A stretch of 64,000 nucleotides of DNA from Catellatospora paridis (GTDB taxonomy: Bacteria > Actinomycetota > Actinomycetes > Mycobacteriales > Micromonosporaceae), in the NCBI RefSeq assembly GCF_009720365.1, contig NZ_ML769314.1, forward strand, positions 766,707 through 830,706, in the 5' to 3' direction. Shown here piece by piece: positions 31,961-42,036 of this stretch. Position numbers and translations under genes: made by a program. Position 1 is the stretch's first letter. Each line of letters opens with the position of its first letter. Under the pieces are notes generated by a model that saw only the letters and a list, made by a program, of their open reading frames with translations, had not been told where the DNA came from and did not search any database.

Positions 31961-33277
31961 TCAGGGCTGCCTGGTGTGCACGAACGTGGCGATGTCCAGC
32001 TCCACCGGGGTGCGGTCGGCGTCGCGGCGCACCCGCATCACCTCGCCGTCGTTGCTGCCGCTGTGGCAGCGCCACACGTCCGCGCCCTCGGTGGTGAAGC
32101 GCCACGGGGTGCCGGGCACCGTGACCGGGGTGAAGACCAGCTCGCCCGCGGCCGCGTCGAAGCGGGCGGCGAACTCGCGGCCCATCCACCACCACGTGCC
32201 CTCCAGCTCGTGGGGCTGGCCGGCGGGCTGGGGCTGCCACGGCGCGGGGCGGTCCGGCTCGGCGTCGAGGACCTCGGCCAGCAACTGTCGGCTCAGCTCG
32301 GCCATCCGCCGCCCGTGCAGGGTGTACGCGTTGGCGAAGGCGACCACACCGGTCCGGCTCGGCCGGTGCGTCCACAGGTGGGCCAGGTAGCCGGGCATCG
32401 AGCCGCCGTGCCCGGCGAAGATGCGCTCGCCGCTGCGGACCAGCTCCAGGCCGAGGCCGTGGCCGGTGGTCCAGGCGTCCAGGTCGGTCATCACCACCGG
32501 GGCGCACATCTCGGCCAGCGTCGCCGGGGCGAGCACCGCCGGGTCGGGTTCGGCCAGGAACGCGGCCCACTTGATCAGGTCGTCGGCGGTGGACCAGAGC
32601 TGCCCGGCGGGGGCCATCGCCCCGGCGTCGGTGCGCGGCTCCTCCTGGAGCGTGCCGTGCCAGGGGTGCACCACGTAGCCGCGGGCGAACGGCTCGACCT
32701 CGGTGTAGCTGGTGCGGGTCATGTCCAGTGGCTCCAGCAGCCGCTTGGTGACCAGCTCCGTCCAGTGCAGACCGGTGAGCTTGTGGGCGACCGCGCCGAG
32801 CAGCCCGTAGGCCAGGTTGGAGTAGTGGTAGGCGCGGTGCGGCGGGTAGGCGAGCTTGTCCGGCGTCAGCGCGGCCAGGAAGGTGTCCAGGTCGGGGCCG
32901 TCGTGCCGCTCCCACCACAGGCCGTCGGGTTCGCGCTGCAGGCCGGAGATGTGGCCGAGCAGCTGGCGGATGGTGATCGCGCTGCCGACCGGGGTGCCCG
33001 GCAGGTGCCGGTAGAGCAGGTCGTCCAGGGACAGCGCACCCTCGTCGCGCAGCTGCATCACCAGCACGGCGGTCAGCGTCTTGCTGATCGAGCCGATCCG
33101 GAACTGGGTGTCGCCGGTGGGTGCGGCCCCGGTGGCCGGATCCATGCCCGCCACGGCCAGGTGCGCCGGTCGCCCGTCGCGCACCACGGCCGCCACCAGG
33201 CAGGGGGTACGCCCCTGTGCCTGGGCGCCGGCCACCAGCTCGTCGACCCGTGCCGCGGTCTGCGTGTTCAGCGTCAT
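31961..33277 (-). CDS. Serine hydrolase (beta-lactamase/class C esterase family)
   Basis: 438 residues. The active-site motifs are complete: SISKTLTAVLV (Ser-x2-Lys, ~68-71), YHYSNLAYG (Tyr-Ser-Asn, ~160) and AGHGGSMPG (HxG-type third motif, ~313). No signal peptide, so it is cytosolic; the C-terminal domain after residue 350 is a lipocalin-like beta barrel (ELEGTWWWMGREFAARFD). Members include esterases, D-aminopeptidases and penicillin-binding-like enzymes. ATG 33277 has GTGGAG 5 nt upstream. Substrate unknown. Confidence 0.88.
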   Translation of the reverse strand: MTLNTQTAARVDELVAGAQAQGRTPCLVAAVVRDGRPAHLAVAGMDPATGAAPTGDTQFRIGSISKTLTAVLVMQLRDEGALSLDDLLYRHLPGTPVGSAITIRQLLGHISGLQREPDGLWWERHDGPDLDTFLAALTPDKLAYPPHRAYHYSNLAYGLLGAVAHKLTGLHWTELVTKRLLEPLDMTRTSYTEVEPFARGYVVHPWHGTLQEEPRTDAGAMAPAGQLWSTADDLIKWAAFLAEPDPAVLAPATLAEMCAPVVMTDLDAWTTGHGLGLELVRSGERIFAGHGGSMPGYLAHLWTHRPSRTGVVAFANAYTLHGRRMAELSRQLLAEVLDAEPDRPAPWQPQPAGQPHELEGTWWWMGREFAARFDAAAGELVFTPVTVPGTPWRFTTEGADVWRCHSGSNDGEVMRVRRDADRTPVELDIATFVHTRQP

Positions 33278-33462
33278 CGTCACTCCACCCTGTGCGCACC
33301 GTGCCACCTCGTGCGCTGCCAACTGCGCTGGACAACCTATGCGGACAACGGCGTCCGAGCCAAGGCGTTACCGCGGCTGGCTGCGCGTACCTCCGGATCT
33401 GGCCGAACGGACGAGGAGATCCACACCTCCCATCGCTGGCGCGGGCGTGACACGATCAGCAC

Positions 33463-33897
33463 GTGGAAGATTGGATGTGGTGGCTACTCCTCGCAGCGGT
33501 GGCGGTGATCGCGGAGCTCTTCACCGGCACATTCGTGCTGCTGATGCTGGCTGCCGGCGCGCTGGTCGCCTCGCTGGTGGGTCTTGCCGGGGCGCCCGGC
33601 TGGATCCAGGGCATCGCGTTCGTCGTGGTGTCCGTCCTCTCGCTGGCGGTGGTGCGTCCCTGGATGAAGCACCGCTGGTTCCGGCAGGACGCCGACGCCG
33701 CCTCGATGGGCCTTGCGGTCACCGAGGGCGCGGACGCGCTCGTGGTGGAGCGGGTCGACGCCGACAACGGCCTGGTCAAGATCGGCGGCGAGCTCTGGCG
33801 GGCCCGGCCGTACGACGCCACGAAGACGTACGTCCCGGGTGACCGGGTCCGGGTAGTGAAAGTGGACGGCGCGACGGCGCTGGTCTGGAGGGATTGA
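33463..33897 (+). CDS. NfeD family membrane protein
   Basis: 144 residues. Three hydrophobic segments (about 5-25, 28-46, 50-66) with the family motif LLMLAAGALVASLVGLAGAP, then a C-terminal OB-fold domain (ALVVERVDADNGLVKIGGELWRARPYD, ~88-144). NfeD proteins form a membrane complex with SPFH/stomatin proteins, and such a gene follows with a 1-nt overlap (TGATG). GTG 33463 has no Shine-Dalgarno sequence, so a leaderless message is likely. Confidence 0.9.
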   Translation: MEDWMWWLLLAAVAVIAELFTGTFVLLMLAAGALVASLVGLAGAPGWIQGIAFVVVSVLSLAVVRPWMKHRWFRQDADAASMGLAVTEGADALVVERVDADNGLVKIGGELWRARPYDATKTYVPGDRVRVVKVDGATALVWRD

Positions 33898-34904
33898 TGG
33901 AGACTTTTATCACCGCGCTGGTGGCCGTCATCGCGCTGATCGTCCTGATCACGCTGATCAAGATGGTCAAGATCGTGCCGCAGCAGCGCAACGACGTCGT
34001 CGAGCGCCTCGGCAAGTACAACCGCACGCTGACCCCCGGTCTGAACATCCTGGTGCCGTTCGTCGACGCCATCCGGACCAAGGTCGACCTGCGCGAGCAG
34101 GTGGTCAGCTTCCCGCCGCAGCCCGTGATCACGTCGGACAACCTGGTGGTCTCCATCGACACCGTGCTGTACTTCAAGGTCATCGACCCGGTGCGGGCCA
34201 CCTACGAGATCGCGAACTTCCTGCAGGCGATCGAGCAGCTGACCGTCACCACCCTGCGTAACGTCATCGGCTCGATGGACCTGGAGCGGTCGCTGACCAG
34301 CCGCGAAGAGGTCAACCGGCAGCTGTCGGTGGTGCTCGACGAGAACACCGGCCGCTGGGGCGTCAAGGTGACCCGCGTCGAGATCAAGGCGATCGAGCCG
34401 CCGCCGAGCATCCGCGACTCCATGGAGAAGCAGATGCGAGCCGAGCGTGACCGCCGTGCCGCGATCCTCACTGCCGAAGGTGTCAAGCAGTCCCAGATCC
34501 TCACGGCCGAGGGTGACAAGCAGGCGGCGGTGCTGCGTGCCGACGGTGACCGCCAGGCGCGCATCCTGCAGGCCGAGGGCCAGGCCAAGGCGATCAAGCT
34601 GGTCGTCGACGCCATCCACGTGTCCTCTCCCGACAACAAGGTGATGGCCTGGCAGTACCTGCAGGCCCTCCCGCAGATCGCGGCCGGCGCGTCGAACAAG
34701 CTGTGGATCGTCCCGGTCGAGCTCACCAAGGCACTGGACGGCATCGCTTCCACCTTCGGCGGCCTGCGCAGCGACCCGGCGGCGGCGGAGGCCGCCCGCG
34801 AGTCGGGCTCCGAGGCCGAGGCCGAGGCACACCGCGTCGCGGCGGAAGCGGCTGCGGCCGTCAAGGAGATCGAGATCGAGGCCAGCCGGCTCCCCAAGGA
34901 GTGA
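33897..34904 (+). CDS. SPFH domain-containing protein (stomatin/paraslipin)
   Basis: 335 residues. One N-terminal membrane segment (ALVAVIALIVLITLI), an SPFH/band-7 domain (RNDVVERLGKYNRTLTPGLNILVPFVDAIRTKVDLREQVVSFP to ~200), then a coiled-coil with heptad-like repeats (AILTAEGVKQSQILTAEGDKQAAVLRADGD) and a charged Ala/Glu tail. Forms large ring-like scaffolds at membrane microdomains with NfeD. ATG 33897 has GGAGGG 5 nt upstream and overlaps the NfeD stop. A perfect terminator follows at 34918. Confidence 0.93.
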   Translation: METFITALVAVIALIVLITLIKMVKIVPQQRNDVVERLGKYNRTLTPGLNILVPFVDAIRTKVDLREQVVSFPPQPVITSDNLVVSIDTVLYFKVIDPVRATYEIANFLQAIEQLTVTTLRNVIGSMDLERSLTSREEVNRQLSVVLDENTGRWGVKVTRVEIKAIEPPPSIRDSMEKQMRAERDRRAAILTAEGVKQSQILTAEGDKQAAVLRADGDRQARILQAEGQAKAIKLVVDAIHVSSPDNKVMAWQYLQALPQIAAGASNKLWIVPVELTKALDGIASTFGGLRSDPAAAEAARESGSEAEAEAHRVAAEAAAAVKEIEIEASRLPKE

Positions 34905-34917
34905 CGGACGGACACGA

Positions 34918-34949
34918 AAAGGGCCGGCAGCGCACGCTGCCGGCCCTTT
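34918..34949. terminator. Bidirectional terminator between SPFH and GT2 genes
   Basis: Perfect 15-bp stem AAAGGGCCGGCAGCG/CGCTGCCGGCCCTTT (34918-34932, 34935-34949) with a 2-nt loop. It ends in TTT on both strands and lies between two convergent genes. Confidence 0.88.
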
Positions 34950-34963
34950 CTCCGTTCCTCCGG

Positions 34964-35701
34964 TCAGCGCGGGTCGCGCCCCAGCAGGAGCTTCCACGGC
35001 ACGAGCGCCGACTCGACCTGAACCCCGAGGCTCATCTTCGAGACGCCTTCCTCGCGCTCCTCGAACTTGATCGGCACCTCGGCGATGCGCAGGCCGCGGC
35101 GTACGACACGGTGGTTCATCTCCACCTGGAAGGCGTAACCGTTGCTCTGCACCGACTCGACGTCGATGTCGCGCAGGGTCTGCGCCCGCCAGGCCTTGAA
35201 GCCGGCCGTGGCGTCCTTGACCCGCAGCTGCAGGATGGCGTTCACGTAGAAGTTGGCCCAGGCCGACAGGGCCTTGCGGTGCCACGGCCAGTCGCTGGCG
35301 ACCGCGCCGCCCGGGACGTAGCGCGAGCCCAGCACGACGGCCGCGTCGGTCTCCGCCAGCGTCTGCAGCATCGCGGGGATCGCCGTGGTCGGGTGGGACA
35401 GGTCGGCGTCCATCTGGATCACGATGTCCGCGCCCTCGTCCAGCGCCTTGGTCATGCCGGCGACGTAGGCACGGCCCAGCCCGTCCTTGGCCGTGCGGTG
35501 CAGCACCCCGACCGGGATGGGCCCGTCGACGGACAGCTTGTCGGCCACCTCACCGGTGCCGTCCGGCGAGTTGTCGTCGACCACCAGCACGCGGACGTTC
35601 GGGACCGGCAGGGCCGCCAGCAGGTCGACGATCTTCGGCAGGTTGTCGCGCTCGTTGTACGTGGGCACGACCACGGTGATCTTCGGATCGGTGCTGTTCA
35701 T
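34964..35701 (-). CDS. Polyprenol-phosphate mannosyl/glycosyltransferase (GT2, DPM-type)
   Basis: Transfers a sugar from a nucleotide (usually GDP-mannose) to polyprenyl phosphate at the membrane face, feeding mannosylation. 245 residues, single-domain GT-A: VVVPTYNERDNLPKIVDLL, VLVVDDNSPDGTGE, DIVIQMDADLSHP (DxD-like), VLGSRYVPGG and VPIKFEEREEGVSKMS are all DPM1/Ppm1 signatures. No membrane domain of its own. ATG 35701 has GAGG 6 nt upstream. Mannosylation of secreted proteins or lipoglycans is the likely use; the acceptor is not inferable. Confidence 0.9.
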   Translation of the reverse strand: MNSTDPKITVVVPTYNERDNLPKIVDLLAALPVPNVRVLVVDDNSPDGTGEVADKLSVDGPIPVGVLHRTAKDGLGRAYVAGMTKALDEGADIVIQMDADLSHPTTAIPAMLQTLAETDAAVVLGSRYVPGGAVASDWPWHRKALSAWANFYVNAILQLRVKDATAGFKAWRAQTLRDIDVESVQSNGYAFQVEMNHRVVRRGLRIAEVPIKFEEREEGVSKMSLGVQVESALVPWKLLLGRDPR

Positions 35702-35859
35702 CGATACCTCGGGATTGGGGGCGTCCGACCGGCTGAGCGGGTCAGGGCAGACGGCCGATGGACGGACGGCGGTGGCCGATCCTACCTGCCGGAGGGGCCG
35801 AACGCCCCAAGCGCGGTGTCGCCGCCGGGCCGTGCCGCCCCGGACGGCAGAATCGGGAT

Positions 35860-36657
35860 GTGGAACTGATCACGGATCCGGGCGACGAGCGGATCGCCGA
35901 CTACCGGGCGCTGACCGACGTCGAGCTGCGCACCCGCTGGGAGCCGCCGCACGGGCTGTTCATCGCCGAGGGCGAGCTGGTGCTGCGGCGCGCGCTGCGG
36001 GCCGGCTACCGGCCGCGCTCGTTCCTGGTCGAGGCCAAACGCGCCGGGCAGGTCGCCGACCTAGACGGCGCGCCTGTCTACGGGGCCGACCCCGACGTGC
36101 TGGAGCAGGTCACCGGCTTCCACGTGCACCGGGGCGTGCTGGCCAGCTTCCACCGCCAGCCGGCGCTGCCGGCCTCGGAGGTGCTGGCCGCGGCGCGCCG
36201 GGTGGTCATATTGGAAGACATCAATAACCATACCAACATCGGAGCGATCTTCAGAGGCGTGGCGGCGCTCGGCGTGGACGCCGTGCTGCTGTCGCCGACC
36301 TGTGCGGATCCGCTGTACCGGCGCAGCGTGCGGGTGAGCATGGGCGAGGTGTTCGCGATCCCGTACGCCAAGCTCGATCCGTGGCCGCAGGCACTGTCGG
36401 AGGTGCGCGACGCGGGCTACACGATCCTGGCGATGACCCCGGCCGCCGACGCGGTGCCGATGCAGCGGCTCACCGATACCCAGCGGCTGCGCCCGGCGCT
36501 GCTGCTGGGCGCGGAGGGGCCGGGCCTGTCCCGGCACGCCCTGGACGCCAGCGATGTGCGGGTGCGCCTGCCCATGCGCCGCGGCGTCGACTCGCTCAAC
36601 GTCGCCGCCGCCACCGCCGTCGCCTGCTGGGAACTGAGCCGCGACGACCCCGCCTGA
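35860..36657 (+). CDS. SpoU/TrmH family RNA 2'-O-methyltransferase
   Basis: 265 residues. An N-terminal substrate-binding domain (~1-100, EPPHGLFIAEGELVLRRALRAGYRP) precedes the SPOUT knot: ILEDINNHTNIGAIFRGVAALGVDAVLL (motif 1, ~125), RVSMGEVFAIPY (motif 2) and LLLGAEGPGLS ... RGVDSLNVAAATAVACWEL (motif 3, SAM-binding). It methylates a ribose in rRNA or tRNA. GTG 35860 is preferred because the product then starts at the fold (VELITDPGDERIADYR); no Shine-Dalgarno, with AGAATC 7-8 nt upstream as a possible leaderless -10. A palindrome (36689-36749) follows. Confidence 0.9.
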   Translation: MELITDPGDERIADYRALTDVELRTRWEPPHGLFIAEGELVLRRALRAGYRPRSFLVEAKRAGQVADLDGAPVYGADPDVLEQVTGFHVHRGVLASFHRQPALPASEVLAAARRVVILEDINNHTNIGAIFRGVAALGVDAVLLSPTCADPLYRRSVRVSMGEVFAIPYAKLDPWPQALSEVRDAGYTILAMTPAADAVPMQRLTDTQRLRPALLLGAEGPGLSRHALDASDVRVRLPMRRGVDSLNVAAATAVACWELSRDDPA

Positions 36658-36688
36658 CCCGAGCCCCGGCTGCCTCGGTCCCGCACAA

Positions 36689-36749
36689 GATCTGTTTTGT
36701 GGACGCCTGACGCCCCTATGGGGGCACCCGGCGTCCACGAAAACGGATC
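36689..36749. repeat. Long composite palindrome, family D
   Basis: Outer arms GATCTGTTTTGTGGACGCC (36689-36707) and GGCGTCCACGAAAACGGATC (36730-36749) pair with one mismatch and one bulge; inside, GCCCC and GGGGC form a second hairpin. The form (GATC ends, long stem, nested loop) is like family B. It lies 31 nt past the methyltransferase stop. Confidence 0.75.
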
Positions 36750-36870
36750 ATGGTGCCCGTGCGGGCGGCGGTGGGCGCCGAGCCGCCCGGCTGACCGGCG
36801 CTCGCCGGTCGGGTGCGCATCTCAGTAGGGTGGGGACCACAGCTGAGCTGCGAGGGATGGGACCTGCTCC

Positions 36871-36909
36871 ATGTGTACCGCTGACGTGCTCACCGCGCAG
36901 CCGTGGTGA
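36871..36909 (+). CDS. 12-codon upstream ORF overlapping the PucR start
   Basis: ATG 36871 begins MCTADVLTAQPW and stops at TGA 36907-36909, which overlaps the PucR start codons (GTG 36903, GTG 36906) in another frame. A -10 TAGGGT (36826-36831) lies upstream and a GAGGGATGGG stretch serves as weak ribosome-binding site. If translated, it would couple to or gate PucR synthesis. Small enough to be chance. Confidence 0.35.
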   Translation: MCTADVLTAQPW

Positions 36910-38720
36910 CGGCGGTGTTCCCGACGGTGCGTGAGGTGATCGCGCTCGACTCGGTGCGGATCGGCGCGCCGCGGCTGGTGGCGGGGGAGTCGGGACTGGA
37001 CCGGCCGGTGCGCTGGGTGCACTCGGCGGAGGTGCCCGACATCGCGACCCTGCTGCGCGGCGGCGAGCTGGTGCTAACCACCGGCATCGGGCTGCCCGCC
37101 GACGACGCGGGGGTGCGCGCGTTCGTCAACGACCTGGCCGAGGTGGGCGTGGCCGGGCTGATCGTGGAACTGGGCCGGCGGTACACGGCCAGCGTGCCGC
37201 GGGTGATGGCGGCCGCGGCGCAGAAGGTGGGCATGCCGCTGGTCGAGCTGCGCAGGCCCACCCCGTTCGTGCAGATCACCGAGGCGGTGCACGCGCTGAT
37301 CGTGGACGCACAGCTGGCCGAGCTGCGGGCGACCGAGCAGATCCACCAGCGGTTCACCGAGCTGAGCGTGGAGGGGGCGGAGCCCGCCGAGGTGGTGCAC
37401 CAGGCGGCGCAGCTCGCCGGCTGCCCCGTGGTGCTGGAGAACCTGGCCCGGCAGGTGCTGGCCTACGACGCGGCCGGGGACCGCGCGGAGATGCTGCTGG
37501 ACGGCTGGGAGCAGCACTCCCGCCGGGTCAAGGCGCAGCCGTCCGGCAGCGGCCGGACCGGGTACGACCCGGACACCGGTTGGCTGGTGACCCCGGTCGG
37601 GGCACGCGGCCAGGACTGGGGACGGTTACTGCTGCGGTGGCCCGCGTCGGGAACGGCGCATGACCTCATCGGCGGCCGGACCGCGGATCCCGGATTGGGC
37701 GCGCCGGAACGGCCTGTTCCCGGCAGCGCCGAACGTCCGGGCGCCGACGGGGCACCGGACGCTACCGGCGGTCCGGACGGCAACGCCGACCCCCGCTGGA
37801 CCGGGCCGGATGCGGGCGACGTGGGCGGGCGTTCGGTGACGCCGCCGACGCGGCTCACCATCCTGCTGGAGCGGGCCGCCTCGACGCTGGCGCTGGGGCG
37901 GCTGATCCGCCGCGACGCCGAGGGGCTGGAGCGGCAGCTGCACGGCACCCTGCTGTCGGCGTTGCTCGACCACAGCCTGCCGGTGTCGGAGGTGGCCTTG
38001 CGGGCCGCCGCGCTGGGCATCCAGCTGGAGCGCCGGCGACTGGTCGGGGTGGTGGTCCGGCACCGGGACGAGTCGCCGGCGGCGGGCACCGAGGCCGGCC
38101 AGGCCGCGCTGCGCGACCTGGCCGACGCCGTGTCGCAGGCGGTGCGCGAGGCCAAGCAGACCGGGCTGACCAGCGCCGTCGACGACCGCGCGGTAGGCGC
38201 GCTGCTGGCGGTACGCGGGGAGGAGGAGCCTGCACTGGAGTCCTTCGCCGCCGCGCTGCGCCGGGGACGGCCGGACACGCTGCTGATCGCGGCGGGCTCG
38301 GGCGTGGACAGCCTGCGTGAGGCCCGCCGGTCACTGGTCGAGGCGCGCCAGGTGGCGCAGGCGGCCCGGCACGACCCGACCGGGCCGGTGGTGCACCGGC
38401 TGCCCAACGTGGGCCTGCCCGGCCTGCTGCACCTGCTGCGCGACGAACCGCGGCTGCAGACGTTCGTGGAGCGGCAGCTCGGGGCGCTGCTGACGTACGA
38501 CGCGGAGCATCCGAGGGACGCGCTGCTGCCGACGCTGCGGGTGTTCCTGGAGCACGGGCGCAACAAGTCGATCGCGGCCGGTGCGGCGCACCTGTCGCGG
38601 CCCGCCTTCTACGAGCGGTTGGCCCGGATCGAGCGCATTCTGGGAGTAGACCTGGACTCGGTACAGGCGTGCCTGTCCTTGCACGTGGCGTTGCTGGCTC
38701 GGGACGCGTTGCGGGGCTGA
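36903..38720 (+). CDS. PucR family transcriptional regulator
   Basis: 605 residues. N-terminal PucR sensor domain (FPTVREVIALDSVRIGAPRL ... WVHSAEVPDIATLLRGGELVLTTGIGL, ~1-150), a GGDEF-like CdaR middle domain interrupted by a low-complexity Gly/Pro/Asp-rich linker (~245-310), and a C-terminal helix-turn-helix (TLRVFLEHGRNKSIAAGAAHLSRPAFYERLARIERILG, ~540-580). Family members control purine, GABA or amino-acid catabolic genes. It lies directly upstream of the aminotransferase-mmsA pair, its probable target. GTG 36903/36906 start; preceded by an upstream ORF. Confidence 0.9.
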   Translation: MVTAVFPTVREVIALDSVRIGAPRLVAGESGLDRPVRWVHSAEVPDIATLLRGGELVLTTGIGLPADDAGVRAFVNDLAEVGVAGLIVELGRRYTASVPRVMAAAAQKVGMPLVELRRPTPFVQITEAVHALIVDAQLAELRATEQIHQRFTELSVEGAEPAEVVHQAAQLAGCPVVLENLARQVLAYDAAGDRAEMLLDGWEQHSRRVKAQPSGSGRTGYDPDTGWLVTPVGARGQDWGRLLLRWPASGTAHDLIGGRTADPGLGAPERPVPGSAERPGADGAPDATGGPDGNADPRWTGPDAGDVGGRSVTPPTRLTILLERAASTLALGRLIRRDAEGLERQLHGTLLSALLDHSLPVSEVALRAAALGIQLERRRLVGVVVRHRDESPAAGTEAGQAALRDLADAVSQAVREAKQTGLTSAVDDRAVGALLAVRGEEEPALESFAAALRRGRPDTLLIAAGSGVDSLREARRSLVEARQVAQAARHDPTGPVVHRLPNVGLPGLLHLLRDEPRLQTFVERQLGALLTYDAEHPRDALLPTLRVFLEHGRNKSIAAGAAHLSRPAFYERLARIERILGVDLDSVQACLSLHVALLARDALRG

Positions 38721-38899
38721 CCTCAAACCTTCGATTCTTAGGCACGACGCCCGGCGCGTACCCTCTTGGCTTGACGACCTGTCAGGCGGACGCGGCGGCG
38801 GCTGGCAGGATGTAGCTTGCCCGGGGCTCCCGGAGCTGGGAGCGTCCAGGGTGATCTGACACACAGCCGCATACCGCCCGCCGAAGGACGTGTTAGCCC
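38721..38899 (+). other. Intergenic region before the aminotransferase gene
   Basis: 179 bp. A possible -35 TTGACG stands near 38771, but no matching -10 is convincing, and I see no inverted repeat that would serve as a PucR operator. The aminotransferase start at 38900 has GAAGGA 13 nt upstream. Confidence 0.3.
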
Positions 38900-40197
38900 A
38901 TGAGCACCGACGAACTGCTCAACCGCCATCGCGCTGTCATGCCCAACTGGATCAGTCCGCTGTACGCCGAGCCGATCGAGCTGGTGTCCGGCGCGGGCTG
39001 CCGGGTCACCGACGCGTCGGGGCGCACGTACCTTGATTTCTTCGGCGGCGTGCTTACCAACATGATCGGGTACGACATCCCGGAGATCTCCGACGCGGTG
39101 CGCCGCCAGATCGACAAGGGCATCGCGCACTCCTCGACGCTGTACCTGATCCGCAAGCAGGTCGAACTGGCCGAGAAGATCGCCAAGGTGTCCGGCATCC
39201 CCGACGCGAAGGTGTTCCTGGCCAACTCCGGCACCGAGGCCAACGACACCGCCCTGCTGCTGGCCACGCAGTACCGGCGCAGCAACCAGATCCTCGCGGT
39301 GCGCAACAGCTACCACGGCCGCAGCTTCGCCGCGCTCGCGGTGACCGGGCAGCGCAGCTGGTCGGCGACCTCGCTGTCCCCGGTGAACGTCAGCTACCTG
39401 CACTCCGGCGACCGGCTGCGCGGCCTGTTCGCGGGGCTGTCCGACGCGGAGTACATCGCGCGCTCCGTGACCGACCTGCGCGAGGTGCTGGCCACCACGA
39501 CCGCGGGCGACGTGGCCTGCCTGATCGCCGAGCCGATCCAGGGCGTGGGCGGCTTCGTCGCGCCGCCCGACGGCTACTTCAAGGCGATCAAGGAGGTGCT
39601 CGACGAGCACGGCATCCTGTGGGTCTCCGACGAGGTGCAGACCGGCTGGGGCCGCACCGGCGAGCACTTCTGGGGCTACCAGGCCCACGACGCGGTGCCG
39701 GACATGCTGACCTTCGCCAAGGGCATCGGCAACGGCTTCGCCCTCGGCGGGGTGGTCGCCCGCGCCGAGATCATGGACTGCCTGAACGCGGTGTCGTTCA
39801 ACACCTTCGGCGGCAACCCGATCAGTGCCTCCGCCGGTCAGGCGGTGCTCGACTACGTGCTCTCGCACGACCTGCAGTCCAACGCGGCCCGGGTGGGCGA
39901 GGTGCTGCATGCGGGCGTACGCGGCCTGGACTCCCCGATCGTGGCCGAGGTGCGCGGCAAGGGCCTGATGCTGGCGTTCGAGCTGGTCCGGCCGGGCACC
40001 CTGGACCCGGCTCCCGAGCTGGCGCTGCGGGTGCTGGAGGAGACCAAGGCCAACGGGCTGCTGGTCGGCAAGGGCGGCCTCTACGGCAACGTGATCCGGA
40101 TGGGCCCGCCGCTGACCCTCACCGAGGCCGAGGCGAAGGAAGGCCTGGACATCCTGGCCGCCGCGCTGGCGGCGGCGTATCAGCAGGCGGTGACAGC

Positions 40198-40201
<4 letters not shown>
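38900..40201 (+). CDS. Class III (PLP) aminotransferase, beta-alanine/GABA type
   Basis: 433 residues. The PLP lysine lies in TFAKGIGNGFALGG (~279), with VWVSDEVQTGWGRTG (Asp for the pyridine N) and LANSGTEANDTALLLA in front; LNAVSFNTFGGNPISASAG gives the phosphate clamp. Members convert beta-alanine, GABA, ornithine or beta-aminoisobutyrate to semialdehydes. The next gene overlaps by 4 nt and encodes an MmsA-type semialdehyde dehydrogenase, which points to beta-alanine or beta-aminoisobutyrate (pyrimidine degradation) as substrates. This is inference from pairing. Confidence 0.9.
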
Positions 40202-41691
<1,490 letters not shown>

Positions 41692-41700
41692 TCGTCGACG

Positions 41701-41740
41701 AACCCCGTCCATGCCGCCTGAGCTGCGTGGACGGGGTTTC
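41701..41740 (+). terminator. Terminator after mmsA
   Basis: AACCCCGTCCA (41701-41711) pairs with TGGACGGGGTT (41728-41738), then TTC. Lies 9 nt past the mmsA stop. Confidence 0.8.
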
Positions 41741-41828
41741 GTGTTTGTGAGAGGATCGGCCGCCACGGCTCCGATCGGGCCGCTCCGGCGACACGGTCGG
41801 AGCTTTCGCCATGTCCGCGCGGGGGGAT

Positions 41829-41933
41829 GGTGAAAACTTTCACCGCCCGGTGGTGTGTGAACGGTTGATCTCCGGGTCATGAACGCCTGGGGGCGAATTA
41901 TGGGGGTTCTGTAGAAAGTCTGCGTAACGTTTC
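41829..41933 (+). promoter_or_regulatory. Possible operators upstream of ngcE1
   Basis: GGTGAAA-AC-TTTCACC (41829-41844) is a 16-bp inverted repeat similar to LacI/CcpA-type sites; GTAACGTTTC (41924-41933) shares the AACGTT core of many LacI operators. Both are in the 345-bp gap between mmsA and the first importer. The remaining leader holds a CGGCCGT/ACGGCCG hairpin (41963-41992) before the gene. No -10 is convincing. Confidence 0.35.
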
Positions 41934-42036
41934 TGCGGCGACATCTTGCCTAGTGACGACGGCGGCCGTAAGAATCCTTCAGAACACGGCCGAAACTTGT
42001 AGGGAAATACCAGACCGTCTCTGGCAAGGAGTGGTG

